Assembly: GCA_003439945.1 (NCBI GenBank)
Contig: QVRM01001745.1
Location: 219,501-283,500, forward strand
Direction of reading: 5' to 3'
DNA: 64,000 nucleotides
Source of the DNA: Dermanyssus gallinae
Lineage: Eukaryota > Arthropoda > Arachnida > Mesostigmata > Dermanyssidae
Shown here: in pieces, positions 38,065 through 51,357 of the stretch
Layout of the letters: every line of letters starts with the position of its first letter
Position numbering within the stretch: the first letter of the stretch is position 1
Translations under genes and position numbers: made by a program
The notes under the pieces: generated by a model
Databases searched by the model: none
Told to the model about the DNA's origin: nothing
Seen by the model: only the letters and a program-made list of their open reading frames with translations

Positions 38065-39421
38065 ACAGAGAGTCATAAAAGGCGAAAAATGAATATCAAT
38101 CGAAACATTAATTTTTACTAACCAATTGGCTATTCCTCTAAGTTCTATTAGAATACAGTATAATCTAACTCACACGCACACATTAAGCGCTCACATTTTA
38201 TTGTTATATCCACTTAATTTCGCTGAGAAATCGGCAGGACTAAATATTTCGCGCTAAAACAACCTCCTTTGTTACTATGTAAAACATCTTTGTCTGCAAC
38301 ATAAAATATATTGTCTATGTTTTTTTTTTTTTTTTTTTTTTTTTTGTCTGAATGACATTTTATTTTCATATTCACCCGCTGTTTTGTAAAAACGAAGCAA
38401 TGACGTCCAAAACGTTGTTATTTTGAGAAAAGACACATGATTTTCTGAAGATGGCTTCCACATGAAGGTCTATCTTTGAGAGAAGTTGTATGACATTTCT
38501 TCGGTGTGCGTGTGCGAACTCTGCGGGTGATGATATGTGTGACTTAAATCACCTTCAACGATGTAATAGAGCAGTTCCGTTGAGTCGGCTATCGGATCTC
38601 TGTTAAAAGCTTAGTAATGGAAATAAACAAATATTTTATTACAATTGCATTACGCGTATTACACCACGTTACTAATTTTGTGTCGGTTTTTTCCTCGAGT
38701 AGAATCTCTTTCTATATGCCCTTCGAAAACCTGTTTAGGTCGATATTACATATAGTAGACCACGTTGAGCCGTTGCCGTTCTTGGCCCCGCCGGCAATAA
38801 TGTTTCAAAGAGTTACAACTCATCAACTCATCATTCCTTGTTGAGCACAAGAGGACAGGAACCTCGTATTGTCTATGTTGTAACGAAACGAACGTTGAGG
38901 CTTTATCCAAGGTCATCTAACTGCTATCGGTGAATAAACCAGACAATAGAACCAAACGAAAAATAAAAATTATAACAAATCCAAACGGCTTTTACTAAAC
39001 TTTACATGATCTAATTATCCACTGCAGACTGTAGAATGGCGCTCTAGAGTAAAATGATAGATGTACGCGTAGATACACATAACCTGTAAGTAATCAAGAA
39101 TAAAGAATGAAAACTAAAAACAAAAAGTAGCTATATCTAAGCAAAAAGATCATATACATTCGAGCATGCCTTGCTAACTATGGGAGATTCCGTCTAATCT
39201 AGCTTAACCATTCAAAAGGCTCTGCTGATTTATTTTTAGCGACAAATAAAAAAACAATATAACCTTATACAAATTATTAATATTAAGTTATAGAGATAAC
39301 GTTCGGAAAACTCGAATAGTTATTATCCCCAAATCTCTCTGTATGAAAAATGTATCTCCAATCAAAAACATGCTTGAAACTGTTTCAACCGAGGATCCAG
39401 TTGGACGCCGTGCTAATAAGA

Positions 39422-39493
<72 letters not shown>

Positions 39494-39655
39494 CTTTCGG
39501 TAGTACTTAACAATTTGTATGTAGCGTCTACCGCTTGCGTATAACGGTACGGATAGATGAACGCTCCTCTTTGCATTGTCTAGCCTAATCAGACACAATT
39601 TGCAGACACAAATTTTCATACTCACATTATTAATCTATGTAACGAATGCCCTATA
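38065..39655. other. Intronic non-coding stretch
   Basis: Includes a poly-T run (about 38320-38345) and a long (TA)n array at 39422-39491. No gene recognised. Confidence 0.45.
39422..39491. repeat. (TA)n array, about 35 units
   Basis: One of the longest pure TA runs in the window. Confidence 0.95.
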
Positions 39656-40295
39656 GCAGCAGCAGCAGCAGCACCAGAGACAACAATAACAACAATACTT
39701 ACGATGCGCGATGGCTGCAAGGGCAAACTGACACTGCCGGGATGTAGCAGAACACACGGAGTGTGTGTTACGTACCGTGTATGTGCATGTTGTACTCATT
39801 TCAAATGACTACGCGACGAAACAAATTGCACTTGCAGTTAGCCCAAACGTGCAGTGCGGCACACTGCATCCGAGCGCGGTTGACGGCCAGCTACCACCCC
39901 CAAAGAGGCTCCACCCCCAACGACGTCCAAGATTAATTGTGGCTGACGCGCACGCCAGCTAAACAGGTCGTGCTAGACAAGCGGCCAGACCGCCCTGTGA
40001 GCGGCGTCGGCAGCAGCAGCAGCCGCAGCAGCGGGGTGACTGCAGAATCTCATCGTAGATAGCCAACAGTGCCTCAATTGTCACGCAACTTTTGCATCAT
40101 CTTTCACAACAATTGTGACTATAATAGAAGAAGCAGAGTCAGCTGTGGCCAACGCCGCCGCCGCGGCGGCAACAATAACAACAACAGCAACAATAACAAT
40201 AAGAAAACAAAATGGTGCGGAAGAACTATTCCTTGCGGAAGCGTCGAGGGTAGCCGTGAGGTAACAGTAACCGCAGAAGTCAGAGTGCTTTACAT

Positions 40296-40334
<39 letters not shown>

Positions 40335-41510
40335 AGCTGTTCTATGTCTGTACATCTTGAATCCGTATTCATGTCTACGGCGACCGGCGACAATGGCAGC
40401 AGCAGCAAAGGCTCCACGACCACCGCCGCCAGAATGACCACCAGTCACTTGCTCACTGCGAGATAATAATTCGTACGCTAGAGGTGGTAGGAGGTGTGGG
40501 GAAGGAATGAGGAAGGCGAAGGGACAAAGGGTTTTGCCTTCAGGACCTTTGCCGCAATCAGCCGCCGGCGAGAGAGAGAGAGAGAGAGAGAGACCCCACC
40601 TGAAAGAAGAGACAAGTACGACACGTTGCAAACGGCCTGAATTGTCATCAATTCATCAATCTTCATCACGGCGACCTGGCAGCCGTTGCGGCGGGAACAG
40701 CCGTAATAGCAGGACAAAATGAGCTACACCTGCTGCCGCTGCCGACGGAGCCGACGCCTTTGCCACTGCTACTGCTGCTGCTGCTGCTGCAGCTGCTGAA
40801 CGGAACTAGATTTCCATTCCTCCGGCGGGAAAACGAGCCGCAAAAAGGATGAAGAATTTTGCAGGTCGACGAATTCGAAGCAGTCTGCTGCTCCGAATTC
40901 GTCGAGCAACCCAACCCACGCCCGCGCGCCAACCCCGCGGTGACGGTGGAACGCCGCGGTGGAAGTGAAAGTGGTGGTACACCACCGCGTTGCTTCTGCC
41001 TGCTCAAGTCGAGAGTGGGTCCTGTATCGGTGTCCCACCGTTGCTGCAGGCCGTTACAGTCGGTGTCCTGCTCGGGATCAGAGTGGAGAGCAATGATGAC
41101 GACTGACTCCCTCCTGTTCGGACACGTAGCACGCGCCTCCGCGCACAGAACTTGCCGCCGAACGTCCCACAGCGGAACACAGAAGAAGAAGAGCGATGGT
41201 TCGCCACCGATGTGCTGCCACCACAATTCCCGTCAGCCAGCCCCGACTTGGACGGGCTTACGACGAGCCGACAACCAAAACCGGAAAAAAGTATTTCAAG
41301 ATAACAAGCACCACCACCATCATCATCGAGCGGAAAGAAAAACTCATCCTGCGCTAGTCAAAATCTACGCAAAACTCCGAAATGCAACGGTAGCGGTGCG
41401 GATGCTGATCGCTCTTAGAAAGCAGGCCGCAGTCCTATGTGCTAATGTCCTAAGCACCATCAACTATGCCTTTAATGATGACTCCTTAAAGTGGATTCAA
41501 TTGTAGTGGC
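39655..41510. other. GC- and CAG-rich island inside the intron
   Basis: Base composition is clearly richer in G+C than its surroundings. There are several (AGC)n runs (39655-39673, 40010-40030, 40770-40790), a (GA)n run at 40568-40594 and a (CT)n run at 41531-41549. Open frames of 215 codons (plus) and 186 codons (minus) overlap around 40666-41506. Both are rich in single-residue runs (H, S) and neither shows a domain. A promoter or first exon of another transcript, or an alternative start of the propeller gene, is possible but not shown. Confidence 0.35.
40867..40904. repeat. 17-bp inverted repeat
   Basis: Arms 40867-40883 and 40888-40904 pair with one mismatch around a 4-nt loop. Confidence 0.85.
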
Positions 41511-41910
41511 GGCAAAAGTCGTTTTCGTCTCTCTCTCTCTCTCTCTCTCAGCTAACGCATAGATCGTGTGGGCCTAGTCATCAACGAACGACCATTACTT
41601 ACTTTACCTTTGCAATCTATCAATAGCACGCCAGTGCCAGATTACCTCTTGGCTGAGTATATCGTTAATGGAAACGCGTTGTCCGATCCAGGCCAGGAGG
41701 TTAATCGAGAAAGACTCTTATAATGTAAAGTTGGCGTTTAGCAACGCTGCGCATCCCGGTACTCGCTCTCTTATCAAAGTTATACAGTCTTTATTAACAC
41801 AACTACAATTCGTTTAATGTTCGGCGGCGATGCAAAATCGATACTCAACGAGATTCACGCCTAACCATCTTCATGTACAAATCAATATGCGAGTGAGATC
41901 TTACCACCAC

Positions 41911-43810
41911 TTTTTTTTTAAGGGGACTAACTGGAAAATGCGGTTGCACACACGGACACAACTGCAGGGAGTCCCTGCAAGTGTGGGCCGGTAGTGTGGG
42001 GCTCCAACGCACTAAAAACCAGTCATGTCCCCGTCCCCTAACTGACCGGGAACTGCTTGCGCATGCATCAAACAGTCAGAGGGGGCGAGTCTTCTTACTC
42101 CTGGCGAAAGTTGTCCTTGGGAGCTGCAGGGAATCGCAAAAGTCGCAGCTTGTTGGCCGATGTCTTAGCTTGTAAAATCTTGTTAAAAATCGCTGTTGTC
42201 AAGTTCCAGTGTTCCAGGGATTCTGTCATCTTCAGAACGACGTCGCATAGATTAAAAATGTGCGTATTCATTAAAGTCCTCAAGGGGTGACGCTGTTCCG
42301 CCCATGCGGGACACGCCAGAGCTGTGTGCTCTGGAGTGCCCTCGAGTCCATTGCCGCAGTGAACGCACATGGGGCTGGGGGCCTTCCCGATCCTGAAAAG
42401 GTACGACTGAAAGTCGCCGTGCCCCGTCAACATCTGGGTGGTGTGGAAGGTGAGCTCCCCACCGGGCCGGTACAGCCAGTCCTTGATGTTAGGGACCAGC
42501 TTGCGGAGACTGGCACCTGGGTCCCCCTCTGCCAGGCCATCCCACTCCTCCTGCCATAGCTGCAGTGTGTTTGCCGTGCCTCTTCCTTCTTAAGGCTCTG
42601 GTCGCCCCACAGGCGGCGGCGCTCTTCTGCCTTCAGGTCCCATGGGATAGCGCCCGCGAGCACGAGCGCTGCCGCTGTGCTAACCGTGCGGTACGCCATG
42701 GTAACCCTAAGGGCTCCGACCCGTTGAGCCCGCCGTAAGCGGGTTCTATTTGCCTTAGTCTTCAGAGCGTTGGTAGGCCAGGGCGGAGCCCCGTATAAGG
42801 CGACTGACTCGGCCACGGACATAATAATCCTTCTTCTTGTTTGTTTAGGGCCGTATGTGTTTGGCATGAGGCGCGCAAAACTATTGGCGATCTTCAATGC
42901 CCTTTCTGACGCCCGCCGTAGGTGTTCAGTACCCCGGAGGCCCCGGTCCAGGAAGACCCCGAGGCACTTTGTAGTATTGACTACAGCAATCTCCTGGTCC
43001 TCCAGGACAAGGCGCGGCGGGGGCAAGCCCCTCCGACCCACCAGGAGAATAGCTTCGCTTTTAGCGGGGGCCAGGGTAAGCCCCGTTATTTGCATCCAGT
43101 GCGCTATGTCGAAGAGGGCTTCATTCGCACGCGCCTCAAGCTGGCCCATTGTCCGGGCCTGGACGGTGAGGACCAGGTCGTCAGCGTAGGCGAGGAGTCC
43201 GACTCCGGGTGGGAGATCCCCCAGCCGCAGCACGTCATCGTACGTAATGTTCCATAGCAGGGGGCCTAGTATTGAGCCCTGCGGCACCCCTGCGGTCATG
43301 TTAAAAGTTTGATCGTGTGAGTGGGTAATCCTGTCGTGTAGGTAGCTCGATAAAATCCGTCTTAAGTAAAAGGGCACCCTTTTCCTGTGGAGAGTATCGA
43401 GGATGACTCTCCACGGGAGGCAATTCTCACGTCCTTCACGTCCAGTAGTATTGCTAAAAATAGATCTCGGCGTCCGGGCGGGGAGTCGCGAATGCTTTCG
43501 GCCTTTGGATTTTCTTTATCGCTGCAATGGTGGAGCGACCTTTACGAAACCCATATTGGGCCTCGGAAACGCTGGGCCGCGAACTCTCGGAGTCGTGCCT
43601 CTACGATAGACTCGAAGGCCTTGGCCAGGGAGCCGAGAAGGCATATGGGCCGGTACGAGCCGGGGCCCTTAGGTATTAGCACGAGGTCCGCGGTCTTCCA
43701 TGCGGTAGGGAACAAGCCCGTTCGAAGCATTTCCGTCGCCGCGGCGGCCACCGCCTCTGGTTATTCCTTCAGCAGGAGCTTAACCGCGAGGACGGGGAGT
43801 GGGACCACCA
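41911..43810 (-). mobile_element. R1-clade LINE, family A copy 3 (longest copy)
   Basis: On the minus strand, 1.9 kb covers the reverse transcriptase from just before its first block to the 3' end. The element ends in the family's shared 3' sequence and a 9-nt A run (complement of 41911-41919). The 5' end is lost. R1 itself inserts in 28S rDNA, but this copy lies in an intron of unrelated sequence. It has the same orientation as the surrounding gene. Confidence 0.88.
42095..43751 (-). pseudogene. R1-type reverse transcriptase and zinc knuckle, frameshifted
   Basis: 43751-43542 gives WKTADLVLIPKG and GSYRPICLLGSLAKAFE. A broken stretch with GFRKGRSTIAAIKKI and FLAILLDVK follows. The long frame 43377-42427 has AGVPQGSILGPLLWNITYDD, the active site LLAYADDLVL, the TTKCLGVFLD block and the connection region AYRTVSTAAALVLAGAIPW. 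A frameshift near 42430 leads into SYLFRIGKA and CVHCGNGLEGTPEHTALAC. The last is the CX2C..HX4C zinc knuckle typical of R1-clade proteins. YADD is intact; small deletions and shifts near 43400-43540 and 42430 make the copy inactive. Confidence 0.88.
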
Positions 43811-45637
43811 CTTTGCTACCTCATGCCAAACAACGTGGCTAGGCTATTCTAACAGAGTAACCTAATATGGGTGTTAACGAATAAACTTAAATAAAATACA
43901 TCTAATAGTAATTATAACAACAATAAGCATACATTTCTAACAGTAGCCAACTTCGTAATACTTGTGTACCACGCTTGTGATCTGCGGCTCCGAGCTTCGA
44001 TCGTTCAGCCAAATATGTGCTCGCGTAGCCTAGCCCCCGTAGATGCGCTAGGACCCAACGCCGGGCGTGACCTACGCCACTCGGCGATCAACAGCACGTC
44101 TGCAGTGACACTCCGGATCGCCGGACTAGGTTTAAAAAGCGATCGGGGCGCTTTATACGCATCGGACAATTGAAATTACGTGAGTATGCAACCCTCGCGC
44201 ACAATTAACGCTTATATCTCCTGGCGTTCGAGCCTAGATTCAACTCTTTCTTTCTGCTCAATATATAGCCAAAGGAAGATGAAACGATGTATATATATAT
44301 ATATATATATATACACGCACACACAAAAGTATATGGATAAGCAAGTATAAAATGCTTTTCTCCAATCATGCAAAGAAAAAAAGAACATCAACCACGAATT
44401 GCGTGAACCATAAGCTGCAGTATATTGCTACTCTAGCTGAGCACTTATGTCGACTAGCTTCCATCGAGATGGCTTTAACGCGCATTCAGTAAGCAACTGT
44501 TTATATAAGCGATAACATCAAAGGCAAAGGACATAACTATGCAGCGAACTGAGACGATCCACTGCAACATCTGCAAATCGGCCCGAGTATAAACTCAGAT
44601 TTTGCAATGTCATGAAAGCCTTTGTATCGTCGGAGAAAAAGAACACCCCTGGGCAATATGACCACATTGCGACCAGAGCGGTACGGCAGAAATTTGACGG
44701 CGCTTCAAGATACAAGTCGGCAAAGTTTACCCATTGACATCGATTCCCGTGAACAATTGAGAGCATGGAGAGCAGGGTGCAATACGCTACTTTTCCGCCG
44801 CAAACGAGACATACAATATGGGCGCCTGTGCGCCACTTTCCCTTGAAGTCTCGAGATCGGCGAGAGGGGAATCAGTCACCTGGTCTTCGAGCCTGTCCAT
44901 GCTGACGCCGATCACAATTTGATGATCGCCTTAACGACGCCGTCACAGGGCGACTGCGAAGGCTGAGCCACCTAATGAGCTAACAAGCGGCACGGCACCC
45001 TTCCACGAACCTGTCCGAACGAAGTGTTACCCCGAGCAATGTTTCCACCTCGAACCTTTCCACCTCTTTCTCATACGTGCTTTGCCTTCCATCTCCCCAT
45101 CAGCTCTCTGTCACCTCTCATCTATCCCCCCGGTGATGTTTGCTCCCGACTGGCCACCGTTTATACGGCACCAAATGACAAAAAAAATGTGTCCCGGAAG
45201 GCTTCATCTCATTTAGAAAGAGAAAAATCGCCCGACCTAATTTGCAATTCCGTCTCGCTAGTTTAGTGAGCTACGGAGCTCACAATACGCGACAGTAATG
45301 TTGTTCCGGTCCCCGTTCCATGCTAGCGATCTCAAGCACGCGCGTTGTAGGACACAATGGAAACAGATTTTTCATTTGCTATGAGCTGATGCTACGCATT
45401 CCAATATCGTCAAGCTGCCAAAGTAAGGTCGTGCCACGCCGGCACTCACACTTACATAGTAGCTAATAACAACTATTATTCAATTAACATACCTGCGTGG
45501 TAATTTGCGGCGGAGATGCACTGTGGTTCGCCTGTAGCTAGCGACACGGGACGCCAGCTTCGTATCGTTAACGTTGATGCATTAATGAGCTAGACCTAAG
45601 TTTAACTTTGATGAGGAATCGTTTGGGCAGCCGAGTT

Positions 45638-45690
45638 CAGCTTCAGCTTCAGAAGCTTCAGAAGTCAACAGAGCTTCAGAAGTCGACAGT
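45638..45690 (+). repeat. Short tandem repeat
   Basis: Two to three imperfect units of CTTCAGAAG with flanking AGTCRACAG. Confidence 0.7.
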
Positions 45691-46019
45691 AATAAACTAC
45701 GCACCACTTGAGGCAGACCTGAACCTGGGTACGCTAAAAACTCGTACCTCGCTTAGGTCATATAAGTGTTTGTAATTGTTTTTAACGCGGTAAAAAAATC
45801 TTTTTGTGCGTACAATCATACTTCCTGTATCGCTGCCATATAAAGCATTCGTTGTTACCTAATATTGCAAATTACTGCAAATCCAACAAGAAAAATAGAA
45901 CTCCCAAAGTTATTTGTATTTGATCGTGCACGCAATAAGAGCGCATTCAGGCATAGCGCAGTCATCGGGTAATCGTCGGGATGAAACAAAGCCCAAAACG
46001 GTGAAAATTAGCGCCGAAG

Positions 46020-46068
46020 AATGCAAAACTAGATGCAAAGACATTGTCTTTGCATCTAGTTTTGCATT
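46020..46068. repeat. Perfect 49-bp palindrome
   Basis: Arms 46020-46043 and 46045-46068 are perfect 24-bp inverted copies with a single central T at 46044. No element boundaries were seen around it. Confidence 0.95.
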
Positions 46069-48631
46069 GTATCAACAGCTATTTTTACATTGTATGTAGG
46101 ACAAAAAATCATCGTACTACCTTACTTTGCACTATTAGTCCCTACTGCAACATGTGCTTCTAACAGAAGTAAGATCCTTATAAACGCTTATGAACCTTCC
46201 GTAAACACACGCCACAGCCATGGTAGTAATGGTACGGGCCGGCTTCGTGTTAGCATAACCCTTATTTGCTTACTTCCTAGGATGGTGTAAACAGACAACA
46301 ACAATTAAAGATCATAACAACAGAAATAGCGACGACGACGACGATGGCAGCGACGACGACGACGGTGATAATAAAAACGTATACAGCGGCGAAAATAGGA
46401 GGAAAATAGCGTCAACCTGCCGAACAACCACAGTTGGAACAAACTCTGAGTCAATACACGTATAGTAGTGACGTGGCAGAGAACAACAGTGCTTAGCGGA
46501 ACAAGCTGTCTTGTCAAACAAAAGTACAAGCGAAGACGGAAGGGGGGGGAGGATTGCTCGGGAAAGGAACGGACGACCCCGACTCTTTCTTCCACGTCTG
46601 CACTCTCGCCTGCCTCGCTGTTTGACAGCAGAGCAACGCGTCGCCCTGAGCAAGACATATCCCCCGGCTGGCCAAAGGCCATGCCCCTCTCGTGTCGAAA
46701 CAGCCTAGCCGAGAGCTTAGCCAGACGTCAACATAGGCCGTCCCGCAGCCCTGTCTCGTCCTCCGCCATCGACTTGTCCCAACTGACGACCCTTCGGGGA
46801 TATTTCATCGAGCTCGAATGAGCTAGTTGTTGGAACCACGGAACCACGTTCTGCTAGCAAGCACACACGTCGTCTGGCTGGAGGAGACTTTGTCCAACAA
46901 GTTGTCAAGTTCAGATTCGAACATTTCGACCCATCAGACTTTGTTTCATCATGCAGTCGCAGAGCACCGCTAGCCTAACGTTCGAGGTTCCCTTTCAGCC
47001 CTTCTATCTGTTGCTACCAGCACCTTGCAGTGTGTTTTTGTACTGCTTGAAGACGGAAACACGCCTGGCGTTAGAAAACCACACGCGACAGATAGTTGGC
47101 CGCTAAGCAAGTTGAGTTTAGATTCTTCAATGTAGTACCCAAATGTGTCTCTGCGCACATACTATGTACACCTTTTGCAAAAGATCAGCTTGTTACTGCT
47201 AGGTTAGCACTTTGTCTTGGTAGGAGGATGAATTTTCATCGCTCGTCCAATTCTGCAGTTCTATATCGGGCATATATATGTTATGCTTCACGGCTTCTAC
47301 TAATATACTCATCCGATTGCAAAGTCGTTAAGTAAATATCCATACATCAAACTGCAGGTTGGCGCCAGTGGCCTGTACAAATTCAGCCAGTGCAAACAGA
47401 GTCCATAAGCAAAGTTCAAATCCTAACTAATATGTTTGTCTGCCACCTTACTGTGTATTCGTTTCACACAACGTCACCAATAAAATAATATTAAATATGT
47501 CTCTTACAAATGTTTTTTAGGACCTGTCCCAGCTGGAACGCCCACGATGAATAGTAGAGGAGGTATTAATCTGGGATGTCCTTGCTGTAAAAAACTTGTG
47601 AATATTTTCCCCGTATGCCAGCAAGAGAACAACTTCGCGCTATTATCTGTATACATCGTGTAAAAATATAGATATTCATAGCACCTTGTTATCTAAAGAT
47701 GCAGATTTTTTGTAGGCTGCTGTCAGCAATATCAGCTATGAAGTTGGTCACCCGGATTCCACTGAGCGTACATCAGTACGCAAATTACCGCTGAATAACT
47801 ATTGCGCTTATTAAAAATAACTTATTATATACATTATACTGCCGCCCTTATTCAAAATAGTATAGAAATATTACAGAAACCAAGAAAATTGCCTTTGTCG
47901 AGACGCAAGAAAGAGGTCGCTTCTGAAGCAATTTCATATTAGCAAAAATGACTTTAATTATCTCGTCGATGTTGGTATCTTTTTAAAGCCTCACGCGTAT
48001 ACGGTAACCCCTTTCTTGTCGAAACTACCTTACCCGCTACCCGACTTTGGATGAGGAAAGATGTAGCACTAACAATAAAGACACCTTTTAGATCGCTTAG
48101 AACCGTTAGTTTCGATGCCGTTAATATGTACCTTTGAGGCAATCGAATTTCCTTAGCTTTAGAGACAAATTATGCACGTATAGATGATCACACACAGATA
48201 CATTCCCGAATATGATCTCTGCATGTAGACAATGGTACACCCTAGAGAGAGCACCGTCTCCACTGGGTACCAACGTTCCTAAGCCGTCTTCAATCTAAGC
48301 CATATTGCTAACACAACCTGGTTATTTTCAGCAACATTTAGAGTAAGTTTCAAATAGCATTCTACACAATACAATTCTACTGTGAAGATAATAGTCTTCT
48401 AATTAACCCTGCCACAATAAAAAAATATAATTTAAAACAGGATGATGTTTAGCAAAATCAGAGCCTTTTATGTCCACCGCCATTTGACAGGGTGCTGCCT
48501 TACAAGAAACAATACTACTAGGGCAAGTATGGTGCTGATCGTAGCCATGCATAGCTCGCAGAAGCAACCTTTATGCACCACGCTAGTACCCTTTAACCTG
48601 AAGATAAAGAGCGCCAATTGCTTTAAATGGG

Positions 48632-49700
48632 ATTTGTTTTGTAAACAGGTAACTGGATATTGTGGTACGCATCGGCTTACACTAATTGCAGGAAATGCAA
48701 GAAATGTGTATGCTGCTACTACTGCAAAAGTAGGCAGGTGGTGCGGGGCTCCAACAAATTAAAAATCAGTCATTTACCCCCCGACCGCTAACTGACTACG
48801 CAAATAATTCAAATAATCGGTGGAATGCCTAGCTTTCTCTTTAGAAATCAGGGCAGGGTCATGACACGATGTTAGTAGCTATAGTTTTAGCCGTGAGTAT
48901 ACTTTGATGAAGGTAAGTTGCCCGGCCGGGCTAGCCACTCTCTGATTTTAGAGATGAGTGCGCGGAGAGTGGCGCCTCCTGCCACCGATCTAGTGCACGC
49001 TGCCGACGCTCCTCGTCCTTCTTGCATGCTGGGTTCTCCCACAGGCAGCCACGCTCCTTCGCCTTTATACCCCACGGGATCGTTCCGGCCAGAAGCAAGG
49101 CCGCCCCCGTGCTGATCATCCGTCCGGTAAGCCATATTCACCCCGAGGGCTCTGACTCTGTGTCCGGCATAGACGTTTTCTGTTATTTGCGAATGTGGCC
49201 AGCGTATCCGCAGGCCATATCAAAGCCCCATATAAGGGCGATCGACGCGACCGCCGGTGACAATGCGCCGTGTTGAATGCCGGGCCTTAAGTATTGGGCA
49301 TGAAGCGCTCTTTCATTGGCCGTTCTCAGACAATACATATTCCATAGAGAGCCAAGTATGGAAGCATATTGCGGCCCTGCCTTTATGTTGGAGGTAGTGC
49401 CGCAGGACTGAATTGCTTGGTCATGTATGTAGTTTCATACGATTATACGTTGGTGAGAAGGGACTTTTTCTATGGAGGACCCTTCACGGGAGGTTGTTAA
49501 AGCATTTTTAAAGCAGGAGAGTCTTGTGTTCTAGGCGGACAATACTTGGAACATCTCCGGCAGCTAGCTTGGGGGCAGCTAGCTCTTCAAAATATGCCTT
49601 TAGTAGGTACTTGGCCGCGGAGACGGGGACCCCGTCCGGGCCCTTCGGGAACGACCCTTGTTTCTTGAGGTCTCCCTGCGATGGAGCGCATGTTTCCCCT
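48632..49700 (-). mobile_element. R1-clade LINE, family A copy 4
   Basis: On the minus strand the decayed frames give GPDGVPVSAAKYLLK, then IHDQAIQS and SILGSLWNM (matching the PQGSILGPLLWN block of copy 3). Later come ALLLAGTIPWGIKAKER and the family's 3' untranslated end. The active-site region is deleted or unrecognisable. The 3' end near 48632-48645 shows the family terminus in diverged form, followed by an A-rich tail. A SINE copy sits immediately on its upstream side. Confidence 0.8.
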
Positions 49701-49742
49701 TGTACTCAGATCACGATTGATGTAGGCCCCCTCTCGGGATCG

Positions 49743-49925
49743 GATTTTAAAAACCCTTTTTAGGCTGACCCGCTGCCAAGGTTTAACGTCCCCGGAAACG
49801 CTTTTGTAAGCGTACGTATTGCTTCGTAAGACGAACCCCATAAATACAAATGTGCATCTATGTGTCTCCTCCGGTGGCAACACGCATGCAAATGTTCCAC
49901 GCCACCGGGCTCGGCCGAAATCGGA
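49743..49925 (-). mobile_element. tRNA-derived SINE, copy 2
   Basis: On the minus strand, GAGCCCGGTGGC (box A-like) is followed by a shortened head and by CATTTGTATTTATGGGG. The body and tail end at GGGTCAGCC. It aligns along most of its length with copy 1 (7835-8008). The part that held box B in copy 1 is deleted, so this copy has lost its internal promoter. Confidence 0.6.
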
Positions 49926-50522
49926 TCGGCGTGCTCGGATCCAGACGGCACCACGCCTGGACACAGTCTCTCCTCAGACCATCCACAAGAGCTTAGCTGG
50001 GCGTCCCGGCGACTAAAACCTGTTTGTCGTATTATCTAATCGAATGCGAAAGATTGTCTAGGAGATTATTTAAAACTTCGAAAGATATGTTAGTGATGAG
50101 CGCTTCCTCGATCTGGGCCCTAATTTTGGGACACGCCGCCGCATTGGCATGTTCTTCGTATCCTGACTCCCGCAGTTGTAGACTCCCTATCACAGCCTTT
50201 TACCGTGTGGGCTTGGATCTTGCGGTTGTGACATAATGCCTTCTTATTCTGAGTCCAGCCCCCGCAGCGATGGTATCACCTATATGCCACCGATTCGGTT
50301 GGTGCGGGCCGGGGTGGCATTCCCTACGCGTTGGCACGTTTAGTACGTAGAAACCGAGATCCACTCTATGACAGCGCGACGGACCACCCTATTTAAATTC
50401 GCCCAGAATTGTCGTTCTGGGAGAGAGGCAAGCTGGTTTACCTGCCTACGAGGCGCCCTCGCTCTTCGTTAGGATGATCGCGTGAGGGCCTTCTACTACT
50501 ACTACTACTACTACTTTGTACT

Positions 50523-50575
50523 CGTGTATACATATTTTGTGAAGTATACAACGTATACTTCTCCAAATGTATATA
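50523..50575. repeat. Imperfect hairpin
   Basis: An inner perfect 9-bp stem (50541-50549 with 50553-50561, 3-nt loop) extends outward with mismatches over about 25 bp. It follows a (CTA)n run. Confidence 0.7.
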
Positions 50576-51357
50576 CGTAAATGAGGCCACGATTATACCA
50601 AAACGACGACGAGAGAAGGCGAATACGTATAAATAGGCACGGAGGAGGTCAGGAAAGTAGATCGACACTTGCTTGGCACATGTAGCAAAATAAATGTGTA
50701 GCTAAAAAACAAATTTTATTTTGTTAGATTGAATACGTATGCACTTCCGCACACATATAAAAACGAGAGGTGTCCAGTCAAGTTAGTAAATTAAACATCC
50801 GAACAGCCGACTATGATTACATCTACTAATATGCAAAATTAATGTTACATATCCTGATTACTGTTTGTCTCCCCGAGAGGCACACATGCCACTTGCGAGT
50901 CGTATTTATCGTCATTATTATTAAGTTCGTACTTACGTCGAATGTCTTCTTCGAGGTCGATCGAAACGATGCTTTCAGAGCATGGTATGAGCTTTGAGCA
51001 ATCAAGTTTATGACTCTTCTGTCGAGTTCGACAGTCCCACTGGTGAATCAGACTTCCCGGCCGCGTGTATGACCACACCACCTGTAATGGTAACGTCACT
51101 ATTTAGGCCTGCGCGATACGTCTATACAAAGTGTGCATACATGGTCGTATATACGCTGTGGCTACTCCGCCTGTTGTGCCCAGCGGGGCCAGCGTAGTCA
51201 ATTTACATGGCCAAATCCACCAAGCAGGTAAAACGAGATTGGGGAAAGTGTCAAAAAGGTTGGATAAAAAGGTGGCAGTCCGCACATCGTAGGGACGGAA
51301 GTACCAATGCGCGTGGTCGTCATTAAATTTCACATAGTCACAAATGGGCTTTCATTA

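Larger units (their letters stand above)
43815..48630. other. Intronic non-coding stretch
   Basis: No coding exon recognised. Contains a (TA)n array at about 44288-44312, a small GCTTCAGAAGT-type tandem repeat near 45638-45690 and the palindrome at 46020-46068. Overlapping open frames at 46305-46821 on both strands lack family motifs. Confidence 0.4.

Noticed and set aside
40666..41506. Open frames of 186 and 215 codons on opposite strands
   Set aside because: They overlap in GC-rich, repeat-rich sequence, where long chance frames are common, and show no domain. Kept only as a possible island, not a gene.
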